64,000 nucleotides of DNA from Vespa crabro (Eukaryota > Arthropoda > Insecta > Hymenoptera > Vespidae): positions 3,290,232 through 3,354,231 of the forward strand of contig NC_060962.1 of the NCBI RefSeq assembly GCF_910589235.1, written 5' to 3'. Each line of letters begins with the position of its first letter. The stretch's first letter is position 1. Positions 33,404 to 46,151 of this stretch are shown here, one piece after another. The notes beneath the pieces are model-generated. The model saw only the letters and a program-made list of their open reading frames with translations, was not told the DNA's origin and did no database searches. The translations under genes and the position numbers were made by a program.

Positions 33404-33430
33404 TTCTCTCGCTTTCTCTCGCTTTCTCTG
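33363..33430. repeat. (CT)n plus 10-bp GCTTTCTCTC triplicate
   Basis: CT units to 33400 are followed by three tandem copies of GCTTTCTCT(C/G), then CACACATACAC. Confidence 0.92.
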
Positions 33431-33849
33431 TCTTTCTCACACACATACACACACATATTCTCATGAAAAAATCGTATGGTACTAAATTCAAACAATCCGA
33501 TTGATAGATTATCATTATTTATGTGTTAACATTAGATAAAATATTTGCGAGATACAATTGCAATTATAAATCTTACGAAATCAATTTCATTTACTTGAGT
33601 AAATAATTTGAAAAACATAAAGGGAGATAATAAGTTCGATCTTTGTTTAATAGCATGCAGTCCAATAACAACCAGTGATACAAAGTTATATTTCCTAAGA
33701 ACTCACAAGTTTACAGTATAATATATAATTAATATTTTATAATAATGAATTCGTTCTCAATAAATGTCATTGAATTACTAAAAGAAAAATATATAATTCC
33801 GTATAAGAAAGAAAAAAAAAGACAAACAAAACAGAATGAATTTGACTGC
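33431..33849. other. AT-rich spacer
   Basis: Unique AT-rich sequence with frequent stops. No feature is supported. Confidence 0.5.
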
Positions 33850-34023
33850 AATTTTCCTCGCCGCTGATCCTGCAAAGGAAAAAAAAAAAAAAAAAAAAGA
33901 AATAATTGGCACCTCGTGACGTGCTCCACCAAAAAAAATTTTGTAAAAAAAAATTGTTTCGATAGGTCCAATATCAATCGTGATATATCTACTTTTCGAG
34001 ATAAACGTGACACCCTGTACATA
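33850..34023 (-). mobile_element. Possible transposon end or remnant
   Basis: Read on the minus strand from 34020, the sequence begins GTACAGGGTGTCACGTTTATC. TACAGGGTGTCnC ends are, from memory, common at the edges of repetitive elements in insect genomes. Inside are long A and T runs and a moderately GC-rich patch. No matching opposite end or target duplication was found, so family and boundaries are uncertain. Confidence 0.25.
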
Positions 34024-34830
34024 CATTTAATTTTCACTTCACTGGGAGTTAAAAAATACATGAATATTTTTTATCTATATATACATTTCTATATATATAT
34101 ATTTTTTTTTTTACAATAAACGAACGTAAGTGATTTAATAATAACAATTTATATAAAATTTGAATGAAAAAAAAATAATAATAGTAATAATAAAACGACA
34201 TTGAATGGAGTATCTCGATCTGAAGAAAAAAAAAAAAAAAGAAAAAAAGAAAAAGAAGAATTCAAGGGCAAAAATAATGAGAAAAAAATATGCGTTATCA
34301 AAGCGAAAATGCGATTATGAAGACGAGAAAGTGCTTTTCATCTCGCTAAATGATTCCTCACCTCGAAAAGGGATATCGCGTACGCAAATTTTACAAAGCG
34401 CAAGAAAATAAACGTTTCATAAACGAGAGTTAAGTTGCGCAAATGGAAACGTAGCTTTGAAGTAATTCATCGCGGAAGAAAAATAAAAGGTTCGCGAGGA
34501 ACGTGCCAGTATTCTTCTTTGTATGTTTTAACTCCATCTCTTCCTTCATTCTCTTTTTTTCACTCTATCTCTCTTTCTCTCTCTCTCTCTCTCTCTCAAT
34601 CGACATTTTTTCGCCATTCCTGAGCTTTATTATGCTCACGAGCTACGTTATTTTCGCGAATTTCTTAACAAATTGATTTATAACGCACATTTTCACATCA
34701 AACAAAACGCTCGACAAATGAACTGATAATTGAGTTATATTTTATCTTCGTTTTTTTTTCGAATAATCAGTATTTTCAATGTGATAACGTACTGTGATAA
34801 TGAATGTATCTAAAAAAAAAAAAAAATAAA
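34024..34830. other. AT-rich spacer with a small CT array
   Basis: A/G tract at 34221-34258 and CT units at 34568-34598. 34300-34520 is slightly GC-richer with a lysine-rich frame that has no domain. No gene is called. Confidence 0.5.
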
Positions 34831-34887
34831 ATCTCTCTGGCTCTCTCTCTCTCTCTCTCTCTCCCTCTCTCTCTCTCTCTTTTTTTA
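34831..34887. repeat. (CT)n microsatellite
   Basis: CT units with GGCT and CCCT interruptions. Confidence 0.92.
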
Positions 34888-35554
34888 ATCGCAATATTCT
34901 TTTTTTTCAACATTATCAACCTGTCCGAAGTATCCTATCTCTTTTAAAATAAAGAGTTTAATTATATAAAATATTTTCGTATTAGTTTTATCATGGTTAA
35001 TAAATGCAATATATGCAGTTGTACTTAAATCTTTCATAATGGAAAAATAATATCTTCCTTTCTAACCGCATTTCCTTCCCTCGTTCGTTTCTCCATCGAA
35101 AATTATCAGTTTATTTCGTATGCGAATGAATAATAATTAATTACATAGGAAATTGCCGGATAACAATGGTAACACATCATTAGTTACTTTCACATGATAT
35201 TATCATCATATCAACGATGTTACTTTCGCTTAATTTGTTTTGTAATCAACCGATCCTGTTAACGCAACAAATCCACGATTAATTATGGCGTGCACGTTTT
35301 ACAGATTACGAGGAAACCGCGAGTTGTGAGTCAGCCGTTACTACTTTGTTAAATAAACATCATATTGTCGGAATTAGTTCTACTGTATTCACATACGAAT
35401 CGTGTAAATAATCGAATTAATTCCTCGCAAAATTGGAGAAATATTAATTAATTTGACAATTAATATAACAAGTTTTCAAGATTTCAACAATCAAACTGTA
35501 CAATCGGATAGAGATAAGCTTGCTTACAATAAGTCAGGATTATAGCCGGATTAA
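34888..35554. other. AT-rich unique spacer
   Basis: Unique sequence with a less AT-rich patch at 35285-35345. No gene is seen. Confidence 0.5.
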
Positions 35555-35665
35555 AAAAAAAAAAAAAATAAGAAAAAAGAAAAAAGAAAGAATAAAGAAA
35601 AATGAAACCAGCAAAAAAAGAAAAAAAAAGAAAAAGGGGAAAAAAGAAAAGAAAAAAGAAGAAAA
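35555..35665. repeat. A-rich tract punctuated by G
   Basis: Runs of A broken by single G or GG, with few C or T. Confidence 0.88.
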
Positions 35666-35952
35666 TGATGGACTTTTTTGTTTCTTATGACATTCTTTCA
35701 AAAATCGATTGAATACTCGACCCTTGAAAATCTATCGATATTAAACCGGCCAGGTTTTAAAGCGTCCAAAAGTTGTTCGGTCTCGATTATCGATAACCCA
35801 CAAACATCGAGTAGTAAGTACCTAGTCACGAAAGTATAACAAGGACAAGGAAGCGGAAAGGTTCGAAAGCAGGCCGATTACTCTTGATCGAGCATCTCTC
35901 AGCTTACGTTTACGGTCGAGTAACTAGAACGAAACGCCCGTCTTCGTCTAAC
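35666..35952. other. Unique GC-richer spacer
   Basis: Less AT-rich unique sequence leading into a repeat. A frame opening near 35884 runs into the TA/GTAC repeat and has no domain. Confidence 0.4.
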
Positions 35953-35965
35953 GTATTTATATACG

Positions 35966-36021
<56 letters not shown>

Positions 36022-36108
36022 TACGTATGTACTTATGTATGTATATATCTATATACGTACGTACGTATGTATGTACGTATCTATGTATGTATGTATACCT
36101 GTATGTAC
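35953..36108. repeat. (AT)n with (GTAC/GTAT)n
   Basis: AT units at 35969-36015, then ACGT/GTAC and ATGT units to 36108. Confidence 0.92.
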
Positions 36109-36109
36109 G

Positions 36110-36420
36110 ACTATCGATTGTCCTGCGTCTGGGCTTTGGCTCCAGCTACGAAGGGAGTGGACGAGAGAAGGGAATTCACTCTATATGCTTACACATATAC
36201 CACAGGCCAATGCCGCAAACACACCCTAAATACGCGGGAACCGAGTAGTATGCCGTCGAAATGGCGACACTCGGCAAAGCGGAGACCGGATATCGATGCA
36301 AAGCGATACCGCAACATACCTTGAAATTCCTTTGCCGGACACTTGATATCGTATTGCGAAAGATTTAAATCAATTTCCAAGTACGAGCTCGTTCGACCTT
36401 CTCCTCATCGCGATTCATAC
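36110..36420. other. Unique CpG-rich island; weak minus-strand exon candidate
   Basis: Clearly less AT-rich than the repeats on each side. On the minus strand, a frame open from about 36411 reaches a textbook donor (CAAG-GTATGT, near 36322), which would end a roughly 90-bp exon. However, no pyrimidine tract precedes it and no domain is recognisable. A conserved regulatory element is the main alternative. Confidence 0.2.
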
Positions 36421-36427
36421 AATTCGA

Positions 36428-36428
<1 letters not shown>

Positions 36429-36483
<55 letters not shown>
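36429..36483. repeat. (AT)n microsatellite
   Basis: About 27 uninterrupted AT units. Confidence 0.95.
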
Positions 36484-36486
<3 letters not shown>

Positions 36487-38183
36487 TCGTAATAATATAT
36501 TAATTTAGAACACCATTTCTAAAACTTTTCCTATAAGGGAACATTTCACTAATTCTGATATTTTAATAAAACGACACAGATATTGATTATTTTACAAATA
36601 AGTAGATATTGATAATAAATAAATTAACCAAACAAATATTAGAATTATTATTGAAACGAAACAAACATTTATTCGTAAATTTTATAATTATGTAAAAGTA
36701 AACACTACGAAATATAATAATTAATTTTCATAAGTTTTCATGAAAAATTTTCATTTATTGACTTTCCGTTGAATATAGTTTGAGAAACGCTTATTTAATC
36801 TTTTTTAATTATCTAATTTTTATTTTAAAATCAAATAATAATTATTATACGAATAAAATAATAGTATGTAATTTAATTGAAACGATTCTTATTTCCTTCT
36901 CATTTCGATATAGTACAATGAAACAGAATTAATATTTTAATATTTATATAACTATATTTCTTAATAAATACAAAAAGCATTTGAATCAAAGTTTAACAAT
37001 GAAAACATTCGATGACAGTTCGCGAATAATTTCACGAACTCGTATATATATATGTAAAGAAAGGATTAAATTACATATTTGAATTTCATTTATATGAGTA
37101 TGTAATACATATAACAGGTGAACGCTCTGGATTAAGTTACACCCAAAATATATATATGTGTATGTGTGTATGTGTATGTATGTATATATATATATATATA
37201 TTTATATGTTCTCACATATACATATGTATATACGAGAAGTCCACGACAGATGTTTCCTAATCGGCAAATCCTCAGGTGTGACAATCCCTGAATTTGTTGT
37301 CTGTTTCGTATAATCTGATTGCTTCTTCCTAGAATTCGTCTTATCGCTTATCTTACAAGAGCGGATTAACGAATTATACTGCAAAACTTAGTTCCTTTTA
37401 ATCCGATAAATACCTTCAAGAAAATGTAATCACACAATATCCTTAGATTTCAATAATTGGAATAATGATTTACAAATATATTTATGACATTATTCAAATC
37501 TATATATTATTACCAAAATTAATAATTTTAAAAATTATCATTTAATTATTATTTTTAATTTTAATAAATTCATATTTCCATAATATCGTCGTTATACTTT
37601 CTCGATATATTCGTAAATATTCGTCCATATCTAAACTTTATTACATTAAAAATTAAACATTAAGCATTAAATCTTTAAATCGCGATATATCCTAAATCCA
37701 TGAAAGAATTCAATCGAGAGCGATGACGTAATAATAAGTAAAATCTTAAGAGAGAAAAAAAAATATGAACTAAATTAAAGGAGGTAAGAAATATCGTCGA
37801 AAGAAGTAAAAAATCCGTGTAAAGTCGGAGGATGAAGCACAACGCGACGTGCTTAAGTTAGCTTAGAGTTTAGACCGAGTACGATAAAGACATAAAAGTC
37901 TCAAAGAGGGTTGAGGACGGAAATGGGGATGAGGGGAGGGTAACAAGAATAACGCGAATTCGTGCCATTCCCAGCGACACATTTTACGAGGAAGAGGAGA
38001 AGAGAAAGGACAAAAAAGGAGGAAAGGGGTAGGAGGATATGAGTGGTACAGGCCGCAGGCTGTCAAGAGCGAACGGTGGGTGGCCGCTTTTTTCAGTTGG
38101 CACTTTTTGTTAGAAACGACGGACGTACGCGCACGTTCAAAGAGAGACAAAAAGAGGAACGGAGTGAATATGAGAAAGAGTGA
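36484..38183. other. AT-rich spacer, GC-richer at the end
   Basis: A mixed TA/TG patch lies at 37148-37208. 37790-38150 is less AT-rich, with G-rich purine stretches at 37925-38040. No gene is supported. Confidence 0.5.
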
Positions 38184-38371
38184 GAGTGAGACTGAGAGAG
38201 AGAGAGAGAGAGAGGCTTACGTCGTCTGTACAGCAATGAACGAAAGCTCGCGAGGAAGGAAACGAGGACGAGCATTTCTACGACGGATATGCGAGAAGTT
38301 TCCAGTAGAGGAAACAACGTCGTAGCTTGCGTATATAGTTTGGTCCAGCGTGCGTTTCTACGTCTCGTTTC

Positions 38372-38423
<52 letters not shown>

Positions 38424-38458
38424 TTCTTTTTCTCTTTCTCCTTTTCCCTCCCTCTCTT
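38184..38458. repeat. (GA)n and (CT)n flanking a unique core
   Basis: GA units at 38184-38214 and CT units at 38370-38458 flank 155 bp of CpG-rich unique sequence. The two arrays are mutually complementary. Confidence 0.88.
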
Positions 38459-38548
38459 TTATATGACATACAAACAGCTCAAATTCGCATCGTTTTACAG
38501 ATCTGTAGATCTCTCTCTTTCGTTGACTCTCTCTCTCTTTCTGTCTTT

Positions 38549-38552
<4 letters not shown>

Positions 38553-38615
<63 letters not shown>

Positions 38616-38626
38616 CAGAGAGAGAG
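38553..38626. repeat. (AT)n then short (GA)n
   Basis: About 25 AT units to 38604, TGTATATAT, then GA units to 38626. A short CT block lies at 38527-38547. Confidence 0.93.
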
Positions 38627-39239
38627 TGAGTTCCAACGAAAAATATAAAAATGTATAAAAAAGTGTATAAGTGTAAAAAGGCTTATTATAAAATTTATTG
38701 ATTATTTCAAAAAGCGCTGACAGATCAATTTTATTTTCAAGATGAGATAGATACTTATCATAAATTCACCTATTTTGGAGATAACTCTTTAACGATGGTG
38801 AGAACTCCTTAAAAAATTTTACATCTGGCAATCTTACATCTGGGATCAAGTGGTACATAATTCAAAAGATCTTTTAATTCTATTTACAATGATGCTATTG
38901 GTTTTCTTTCTCTTTTCTGTTTTATTTTTTATTTCTTTGTCAATAGTTCTCGAGAAAATGTGTTTCGTAGTGTCTCTTTGTAAACAATTTTTATTTTGTT
39001 AAATCGTGTTCGAAATGTCTATTGCATGATCTCGACGAAATGATAAAATATTTGATCAAAGTTACATCGAACATTTTACAATAAAATCTGTAACCACGAT
39101 TGGACGACTCTCATAAATCATAGTAAATTCAAATATAATCATTATTACGATGTAACCTCCCTTGATACCATTCAATACATCATACAAAATTCGTTTGAAA
39201 AAAGTTTTTGTAACAATTTTAGTACTTCAAGAAATAAAC
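38627..39239. other. AT-rich spacer
   Basis: A TTACATCTGG word occurs twice near 38819 and 38832. No other structure was seen. Confidence 0.5.
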
Positions 39240-39267
39240 ACCTATATACATATAAACAATTGTAATA

Positions 39268-39397
39268 TGCAAAAACAATAAATGTATATAATATGCAAAT
39301 ACAATAAATGTATATAAATATAATGTACATATATATTGTATATATAACATATTTACATATTGCATATATAATATGTATACATAGTAAGATATATTTG

Positions 39398-39430
<33 letters not shown>
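39268..39430. repeat. 26-bp tandem pair followed by AT/GT-rich repeat
   Basis: ATATGCAA(A/T)ACAATAAATGTATATA occurs twice in tandem from about 39267 to 39317. TATATA-rich sequence with an (AT)n run at 39405-39428 follows. Confidence 0.8.
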
Positions 39431-39432
<2 letters not shown>

Positions 39433-39477
39433 TTTACTCTCACACATGTATCTATGTATATATATATACATATATAT

Positions 39478-39481
<4 letters not shown>

Positions 39482-39523
<42 letters not shown>

Positions 39524-39524
39524 C
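39482..39524. repeat. (CT)n microsatellite
   Basis: About 19 CT units ending in CGCTC. Confidence 0.95.
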
Positions 39525-41515
39525 ATCTCATTGGTTTACTCTTCACGTTATTGCGACAGTAAGAGCTTTCCTTGAACGAAATCCTCGTTTCCGAATTCCC
39601 CAGCAACGGACTCGTATATATTTCTCGATACATTCGATACGCTCCTTCGATTCTACTCCAGGAAAGTCCTTTATATGTCAGACAGTAAGAGAGACAGGAA
39701 GAGAAAAAGAGAGACAGAAAGAGAAAGAGAGATGATTAAAAGAGACAACGTGATCGTATAACTAATTGTAGTCTCTATTGTATATCCTGTATTTATATTT
39801 AATATCCAAATCGTCATTCTTTCGAAAAAAAGAAAAGAAAAAAAAACAATTATATCTCGAATTTTTTTCCTTTTTTTCTACAATAGATTTATGAATATTC
39901 AATGTATATATAAATACAAATATTTACTTTAACCTTACATGTATCGGTGAATATATTAAAATGCTTATTATTATTTATGTTATTTTTATTTTTTATTTTT
40001 GTTTTTTTCGTTATAACAGCATTAGTACGTATCATCACGTTCTATCAAATTAATCTAATAATATATAATAATATTCAATAATCAATCTAATTATCAAATC
40101 TAATTATCAATTAATATCAAATCAATCTAATAACATATAATAATACATAATAATAAGTTTGTGTTAAAAGAAAAAAAAATAATACTTATCTATCATTTGA
40201 ACTAATGAAATCTAAAATAATATCTAAAATAATAATTTAAAATAATAATAAAAATCATCAAATTTATGTATTTTATAAATCTCTAATGTCAGCTGTTTGT
40301 CTAATCAAAATCGATAATGTATCACTTAAGAATTAATACGCCATATTAACGACATTATTTTTTTATTAAATTTTTTTCAAGGATACATTTGAACGACGTA
40401 CAAAAAAAGTTAAATAAATGAAAAAGAAGAGCATGAACGTTGAAAGAGATAAATAGGAAAAGAAATAGAAAGGATGGTTTTCTCACGGACAACATAAGAC
40501 GACCACCAGTGGGGTAGTAATAGACTCTAGAAGCTTTACTATCACTGTTTACAAGGACGAATAACGATTCATTCGATCGTTCGTCTGATCGAATGATGAC
40601 GATCTATCGACCTCCAGTATCTTCTATGAATGTATGTGCCACGTAGATAAGAAGATCAAGAAAACACTATCGTGAAAATGAGTTGTATCGTTAGACGAAT
40701 TGTTCTTAAACGATCTTATAGCAAATATTTTGCTCAAATTGACGGTTTTTTTTTTTCACGTTAAAACCCTGAACAGAAATTGTTCATGATACGAACAGCT
40801 TCGAGACATATCTTTCGAGACATGAATTTGCACGATAATAAAATGGAACTCATTTCGATTATCTAATGATTTTTATCAATTTTTTTCTTTTTTTTTCCTT
40901 TTCTTTTTTTTTGTTTTAAAACATACAAATAATAATCAAAAATAAAATCTTTTTTTTTAACACGATTAAAAAAAGAAAGAAAAGAAAAGACAAACGACAA
41001 GAACAAAGAAGAGAAAAGTTTCGATGGTAAATTAAAAAAAAATTAACGATATAAATCGATTCGAGAAATATAATAAATACTATCAATCCTCTTAACCATT
41101 CGTAATATTCCTCGAATGATACAAATTAACGATATTATAATTACATATTGCAACTACGAAAAGCATGATTCCTTTCTCGAAATGCGAATTCTCTCACATC
41201 AGTTTGATTCCCAACGTGCATTTGTCCGAGAATTACTTCGATGACGAAAGCGATGTATCAGCATTAACACTTTTGCCGGTCACAAAACCGAACGGCAACG
41301 AAATTTCATGCGTCAGCACTCGAGGGTTCTAAAACGTAGCCGTTTCTACAAAACAGAACCGATGCGCGATAGAATAAAAAAGAAAGGGAGGAAAAGTGGT
41401 TATTGTTAAAACCGAAATTTGAAACGTTCGCGCGTAAACTTCGTTTTATTCCTATCGATATGTTCTCGTAGTACCTATACGCGTGTATCGAATATTCTAC
41501 AATTCAAAATCGAAA
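39525..41515. other. Long mixed spacer
   Basis: A purine patch lies at 39688-39732. Repeated ATCAATCTAATNA-type words occur at 40048-40145. 41170-41480 is a CpG-containing unique island. No frame beyond short ones was found and no gene is called. Confidence 0.5.
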
Positions 41516-41533
41516 AAAGACAGAGATAGAAAC

Positions 41534-41566
<33 letters not shown>

Positions 41567-41567
41567 A
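41516..41567. repeat. (GA)n microsatellite
   Basis: Imperfect GA, then about 13 pure units. Confidence 0.92.
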
Positions 41568-41776
41568 CAGATAGATACATATGTACATATATACAATAAA
41601 TATCTTCATGAATCGAGTCACGTTTGACAAGGGTTATCGATAGTTTGATTTCGTGGCTAGTCTCTTCGTACATTTAAGCTCAATCTATTGACAATATTGA
41701 AAGTTATCCTAACAGATGTACAACGATCAACTTGATACATCTTTCTATCTTCTAGTTTATAAATAATCCAATCGGT

Positions 41777-41777
<1 letters not shown>

Positions 41778-41849
<72 letters not shown>

Positions 41850-41850
41850 T
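41778..41850. repeat. (AT)n(AG)n microsatellite
   Basis: About 14 AT units pass directly into about 17 AG units, then GAGATATG. It resembles the tetramer-to-AG transition at 16291-16349. Confidence 0.94.
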
Positions 41851-42202
41851 ATGATGAAACTCGTAATTTACAACGGTGTATCTTTATATGACCTAGTTAA
41901 GACATAAAAAAAAAATATATATATATATGTACAAAAAAAAGAGAGAAATAGAAAAGAAGAAAAAAAAGAAAGAGAGAGAGAGAGAGAAAGAGAAAGAGCG
42001 TAAAAGAACGATTAACTATAGAATTGAAGTATATTCATACGAATGATACTATCAAGAAGTAACAAAATTGAGAACAAAATCGAAGAATGTAGTGAAAATT
42101 GAGAAAGTTATCCAGATAATCAAATGATAGCTATATAATCTCAATAAGATCTGAAAAGTTTTGCCAAAAGTTTTGGGGTTACAAATTAAAGGATAGCGAA
42201 TC
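41851..42202. other. Spacer with A/G tract
   Basis: An A/G tract with GA units spans 41937-41998. The rest is unique AT-rich sequence. Confidence 0.5.
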
Positions 42203-42240
42203 GAGAGAAATGAAAGAGAAAGAAGAGAGAGAAAGAGTGG

Positions 42241-42276
<36 letters not shown>

Positions 42277-42292
42277 GGGGAGATAAAAGGAA
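42203..42292. repeat. GA-rich purine tract
   Basis: Imperfect GA with a pure core at about 42246-42268. An ATG frame opening at 42210 continues 46 codons into unique sequence to 42437 but has no recognisable domain. Confidence 0.9.
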
Positions 42293-42884
42293 ACGAAACT
42301 TTATCGAACGTAATGACCACTTTCTTACCGTTTTAACCGGTCGAGTGTCTCTCGAGCTAAAGTTCGTGGCTGATTTCTATCCTCCAAGATTTATTCTCTC
42401 TGCCAGTCAAGAAGAATTACTGGCATTCCTTCGATAATTGACAGTTTAGAAAAGAAAAAAGATAAAAAGAAAAGAAAAAGAAACAGGAAAAAAAATATAA
42501 GAAGAAGAAGAAGAAGAAATAAGGTAAATATATACGTATTAGAACAATTAGAAGAAAGAGAACGTAAATCTTTTTCTACCCGTACAAACACTAATTGCAA
42601 GTTTATTCCTTAACGATATTTCTGATTTCGAAAAGAGGATATATATATATATTGATTGTTTTTCTTTCTTTCTATCTTTCCTTCTTTTTCTTTTCTTTTT
42701 TATTTTTTAATTAATGTCCATTAATTCACGAGATTAATATTACGAGGTCTCTAGAATATTTAAAATTTTTAGATTGTATTTTAAATAAAAAAAAAAAAAG
42801 ATCACTTTCATAAACCATAGTTCTCGATCTTACTTTTCTTTATATCTTCTTTATATCGACTCTGATGATTTAAATACTATTATT

Positions 42885-42987
42885 ATAATAATAATAATAA
42901 TTAATATTATTATTATTATCATTATTATTACTATTATTATTGTTGTTGTTGTTGTTATTGTTGTTGTTATTATTGTTATTATTAATG
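42885..42987. repeat. (ATT/GTT)n trinucleotide block
   Basis: ATA/AAT units switch to ATT, then GTT and mixed units. The minus strand reads poly-Asn, an artefact. Confidence 0.92.
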
Positions 42988-43444
42988 TTAAGATACTGAT
43001 TGTATAATAATATTAATAGGGTTAACGTTTTCGTGTAAGAATTTATAAATAAAAAGATTATATATATTATAATAAACTTCAACGGAAACCCAAAAGAATT
43101 AGCTTCTATTAGTCCATCTCGGCAGATCGTGATAATGCAATAATTAGGCGAACGATTCGATACTCCTATTATTCCGATTTCGTTATCATAATAGTTGCAC
43201 AATACTGGAAATTGGTATGTATTACATCATCCCTTGCATTTCCATCGACATCACATTTGTAATTATCCAAGTTCGTCATTGTTGCATTTTAATAATAGTT
43301 GATTGCGATAATTTCATTTATTAAAAAAAATATTAATAAAATATTACCGATCTATAAATATATTTTTTTTTCCTTTTTTCTCTTTTTTTCATAGTTTATA
43401 ACCAAGCACTACATATATTATTATATGTAATTTGTTAAATAATG

Positions 43445-43447
<3 letters not shown>
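42988..43447. other. AT-rich spacer
   Basis: Unique AT-rich sequence. No feature is supported. Confidence 0.5.

Positions 43448-43491
<44 letters not shown>
43448..43491. repeat. (AT)n microsatellite
   Basis: About 21 AT units. Confidence 0.95.
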
Positions 43492-43493
<2 letters not shown>

Positions 43494-43690
43494 TAATAAT
43501 ATAGATCGTTCAGCATTTCATCTAAAAATATTTTCTATTAATAATTATTATTTCAATTAATAATTATTCAATTTATAATTATGATATTAAATATAATAAT
43601 TATAATAATTATATGATAATAAAATTTAGCGATTTATAAAAGTTATGTTTTCTATTTAGAGTGACAATTTTTTTCTTTTTCTTAATTTTC

Positions 43691-43695
43691 ACTCT

Positions 43696-43760
<65 letters not shown>
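43691..43760. repeat. (CT)n microsatellite
   Basis: About 28 near-pure CT units, with TTTT early. Confidence 0.94.
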
Positions 43761-43763
<3 letters not shown>

Positions 43764-44167
43764 TTCCTTTTTCTAAGTAAAATTAAAAAAAGAAACAAAT
43801 GAAAGAGTACGAAATAAAAGACACGAACTTTTTTTAATATGACAATACGTCATTGAATAATTCAGTTTACGGGAAAATCGAACAAAATTGCAAATCGATC
43901 GATTTTCAATGCTTCAGAATCTTTTATTAATCGGATCGTTTTTTCTGCCACTTCTGATTGGACGAACGCCAAACGTGCACAGAGATATATATGCATCTAA
44001 ACGAATATCTGACGAACTATTAGATTCACAGATAAATTCATTGTTCATCGCGCTTGTGTTTACGATCTCGATATATGAATTCTCTTTTTCTTTTCTTTTT
44101 TTTTTTTTTTGTACGCTGTCACAAATATTAACTCCTCTATTTTATCTTTGAGTTACATTTTCAATAG
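43761..44167. other. Unique spacer
   Basis: 43860-44060 is less AT-rich. The frame across it carries no ATG-started domain of note. No gene is called. Confidence 0.45.
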
Positions 44168-44231
44168 ATACATACATACATACATACATACATACATACA
44201 TACACACACACACGCGCGCGCGCGCGCATGC

Positions 44232-44281
<50 letters not shown>
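44168..44281. repeat. (CATA)n(CA)n(CG)n(AT)n compound, Z-DNA-prone
   Basis: Nine CATA units, about six CA units, an uninterrupted CG alternation at 44213-44227, then AT units from 44238. Pyrimidine-purine alternation is unbroken for about 70 bp, which favours left-handed Z-DNA under supercoiling. Confidence 0.95.
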
Positions 44282-44283
<2 letters not shown>

Positions 44284-46098
44284 TGACTCGTTTTATTGAT
44301 ATCTACCTACTATATTATATATATTTTTCACTGGTTTTACAGTATAGATATCTAGGCGATTTCACAACGCTCTGAGATATTAATATTCTGTTTTATACAA
44401 CGACCAAGTCGATCGAGCTGGGAATTAAGTGTCCTTTATCTCGCTCGCCTCATCGTATTTTCAATTAATGACCAATTTCTGACAATACAAAGGTATATTA
44501 AAAAGTGGCTAAAATTGAAAAACGAGATAAACGAAGAGTAAATCCGTACGTTTGAGAAAAAGGAGACAAAAGGAAAAGAAAAAGAAAAAAGAAAGAAAAA
44601 GAAAGGAAGAAAAGAAAAAAGTTTAGAAAAGAGGAAGAAGGTAAAGAAGAAAAAAGAAAAAGGAACATATTTAATTGATTTCAAAATTAAGAGGAAATTT
44701 CAATTAATATGATTCCTTTGAACTCGTCAACGAAGTTACATTTTATAATCTGTGATAATCGTTTATTTATTAGCTTCGCTGTATCTATGATATCAAATGA
44801 AATTAATTGAAAAATATGGAAAATCAATTCTTTAACAGTATTTGTTATCGTTCTTTTTTCTCCACATTCGTAAACAAATATTATAATAAAGCAATAAAAT
44901 AAAAATTTATATTCTCAGATTAGAATTATAGATTAATGAACATAATATTATGATAGATACGTACGAAGGATCAAATCATATAATACATACTTGCGCATGA
45001 ATATATGCGTACGCGCGCGTATGTTCGTGCGTGCGTGCGTGCGTGCATGGGTATGTGTGTGTATATGTGTGTGTATGTACTTACCTATGTTCTAAACACA
45101 TTTCAATCAATAACTCAAGTATTTCATTCCGCTTCTGTAGATTAAGCACGCTACGTAATCGAATTATCAACAAATTAATCGATTTAATCGATTTTAATGA
45201 ATCATTTCATTAAAACAAACATCGCCATGACTATAATACAATCGATCGATTCATTCGATTATAAATAAATTCGTTAGGAGGAATTCATTATAGTACGAAA
45301 TTTATTTCAATTTTTATCAAAAGTAATTTTTCATTTGTTATTCCTAAAAGTCAAAGAATACTATATCCTTTTATTATTATTTTTTATTTGTATTATCTAT
45401 GCCTACTTTGTATTAATTTTTATTAAAAAAATATATAAATTAATTAATTAATTATCGTCTATTTTCTAAAAACTGAATGTCAACGATATTAAAGATTAAT
45501 TTCAATTATAATTAATAACAAGAACAAAAATAGTAATAATAATAAAAATAATAGATCCTTATAGCACTTTCTGATACGTTTTAGTTCGAATTATATTACT
45601 TCAATTGTAAGGTCAAATGTTCTAGCCATTAAATCAAATAATTACATCCATCAAATACGAGAAGCTAAATATAGATATATTAACGTTAACGGAACATCAA
45701 TTTCACTTGGTTAACAAGTAAAATTATTAGAACAACTTCAGTTTCCGTTACAATAGAGGAAATCATATCGATTTATGTTAAAAGACCACCTGAGTTTAAT
45801 ATTCACGATCAATGTACAAAATTGCTCTTGATTGACCCGTCTGTAACTCGTCGTAGAAAAGTGAAAGTTATTCGATCAGTACAATATTAGCAATTACCAT
45901 AACTATCGATCGTTAAAAGATGACTCTTTAAAAATTCATTATTATAATTAATTGAAAAACCAAAATAAAAAAAAAAAAAAAAAACCTTCCTTAATCAAAC
46001 TATTAATATAAGCTATTAATATATTCTAAAATCCAAATTAGATTGAGATTAAATATATTATTAACTCGTAAAAAATCTGTTAATAAAAATTAATTTAT

Positions 46099-46101
<3 letters not shown>
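44282..46101. other. AT-rich spacer with A/G and GTGC patches
   Basis: A/G tract at 44570-44662. GCGCGCGT and (GTGC)n alternating patch at 45011-45045. The rest is unique AT-rich sequence with no gene signal. Confidence 0.55.

Positions 46102-46144
<43 letters not shown>
46102..46144. repeat. (AT)n microsatellite
   Basis: About 21 AT units. Confidence 0.95.

Positions 46145-46151
<7 letters not shown>

Noticed and set aside
32841..33515. 224-codon minus-strand frame
   Set aside because: It joins two CT/GA arrays and an A-rich tract; composition is repeat-driven throughout.
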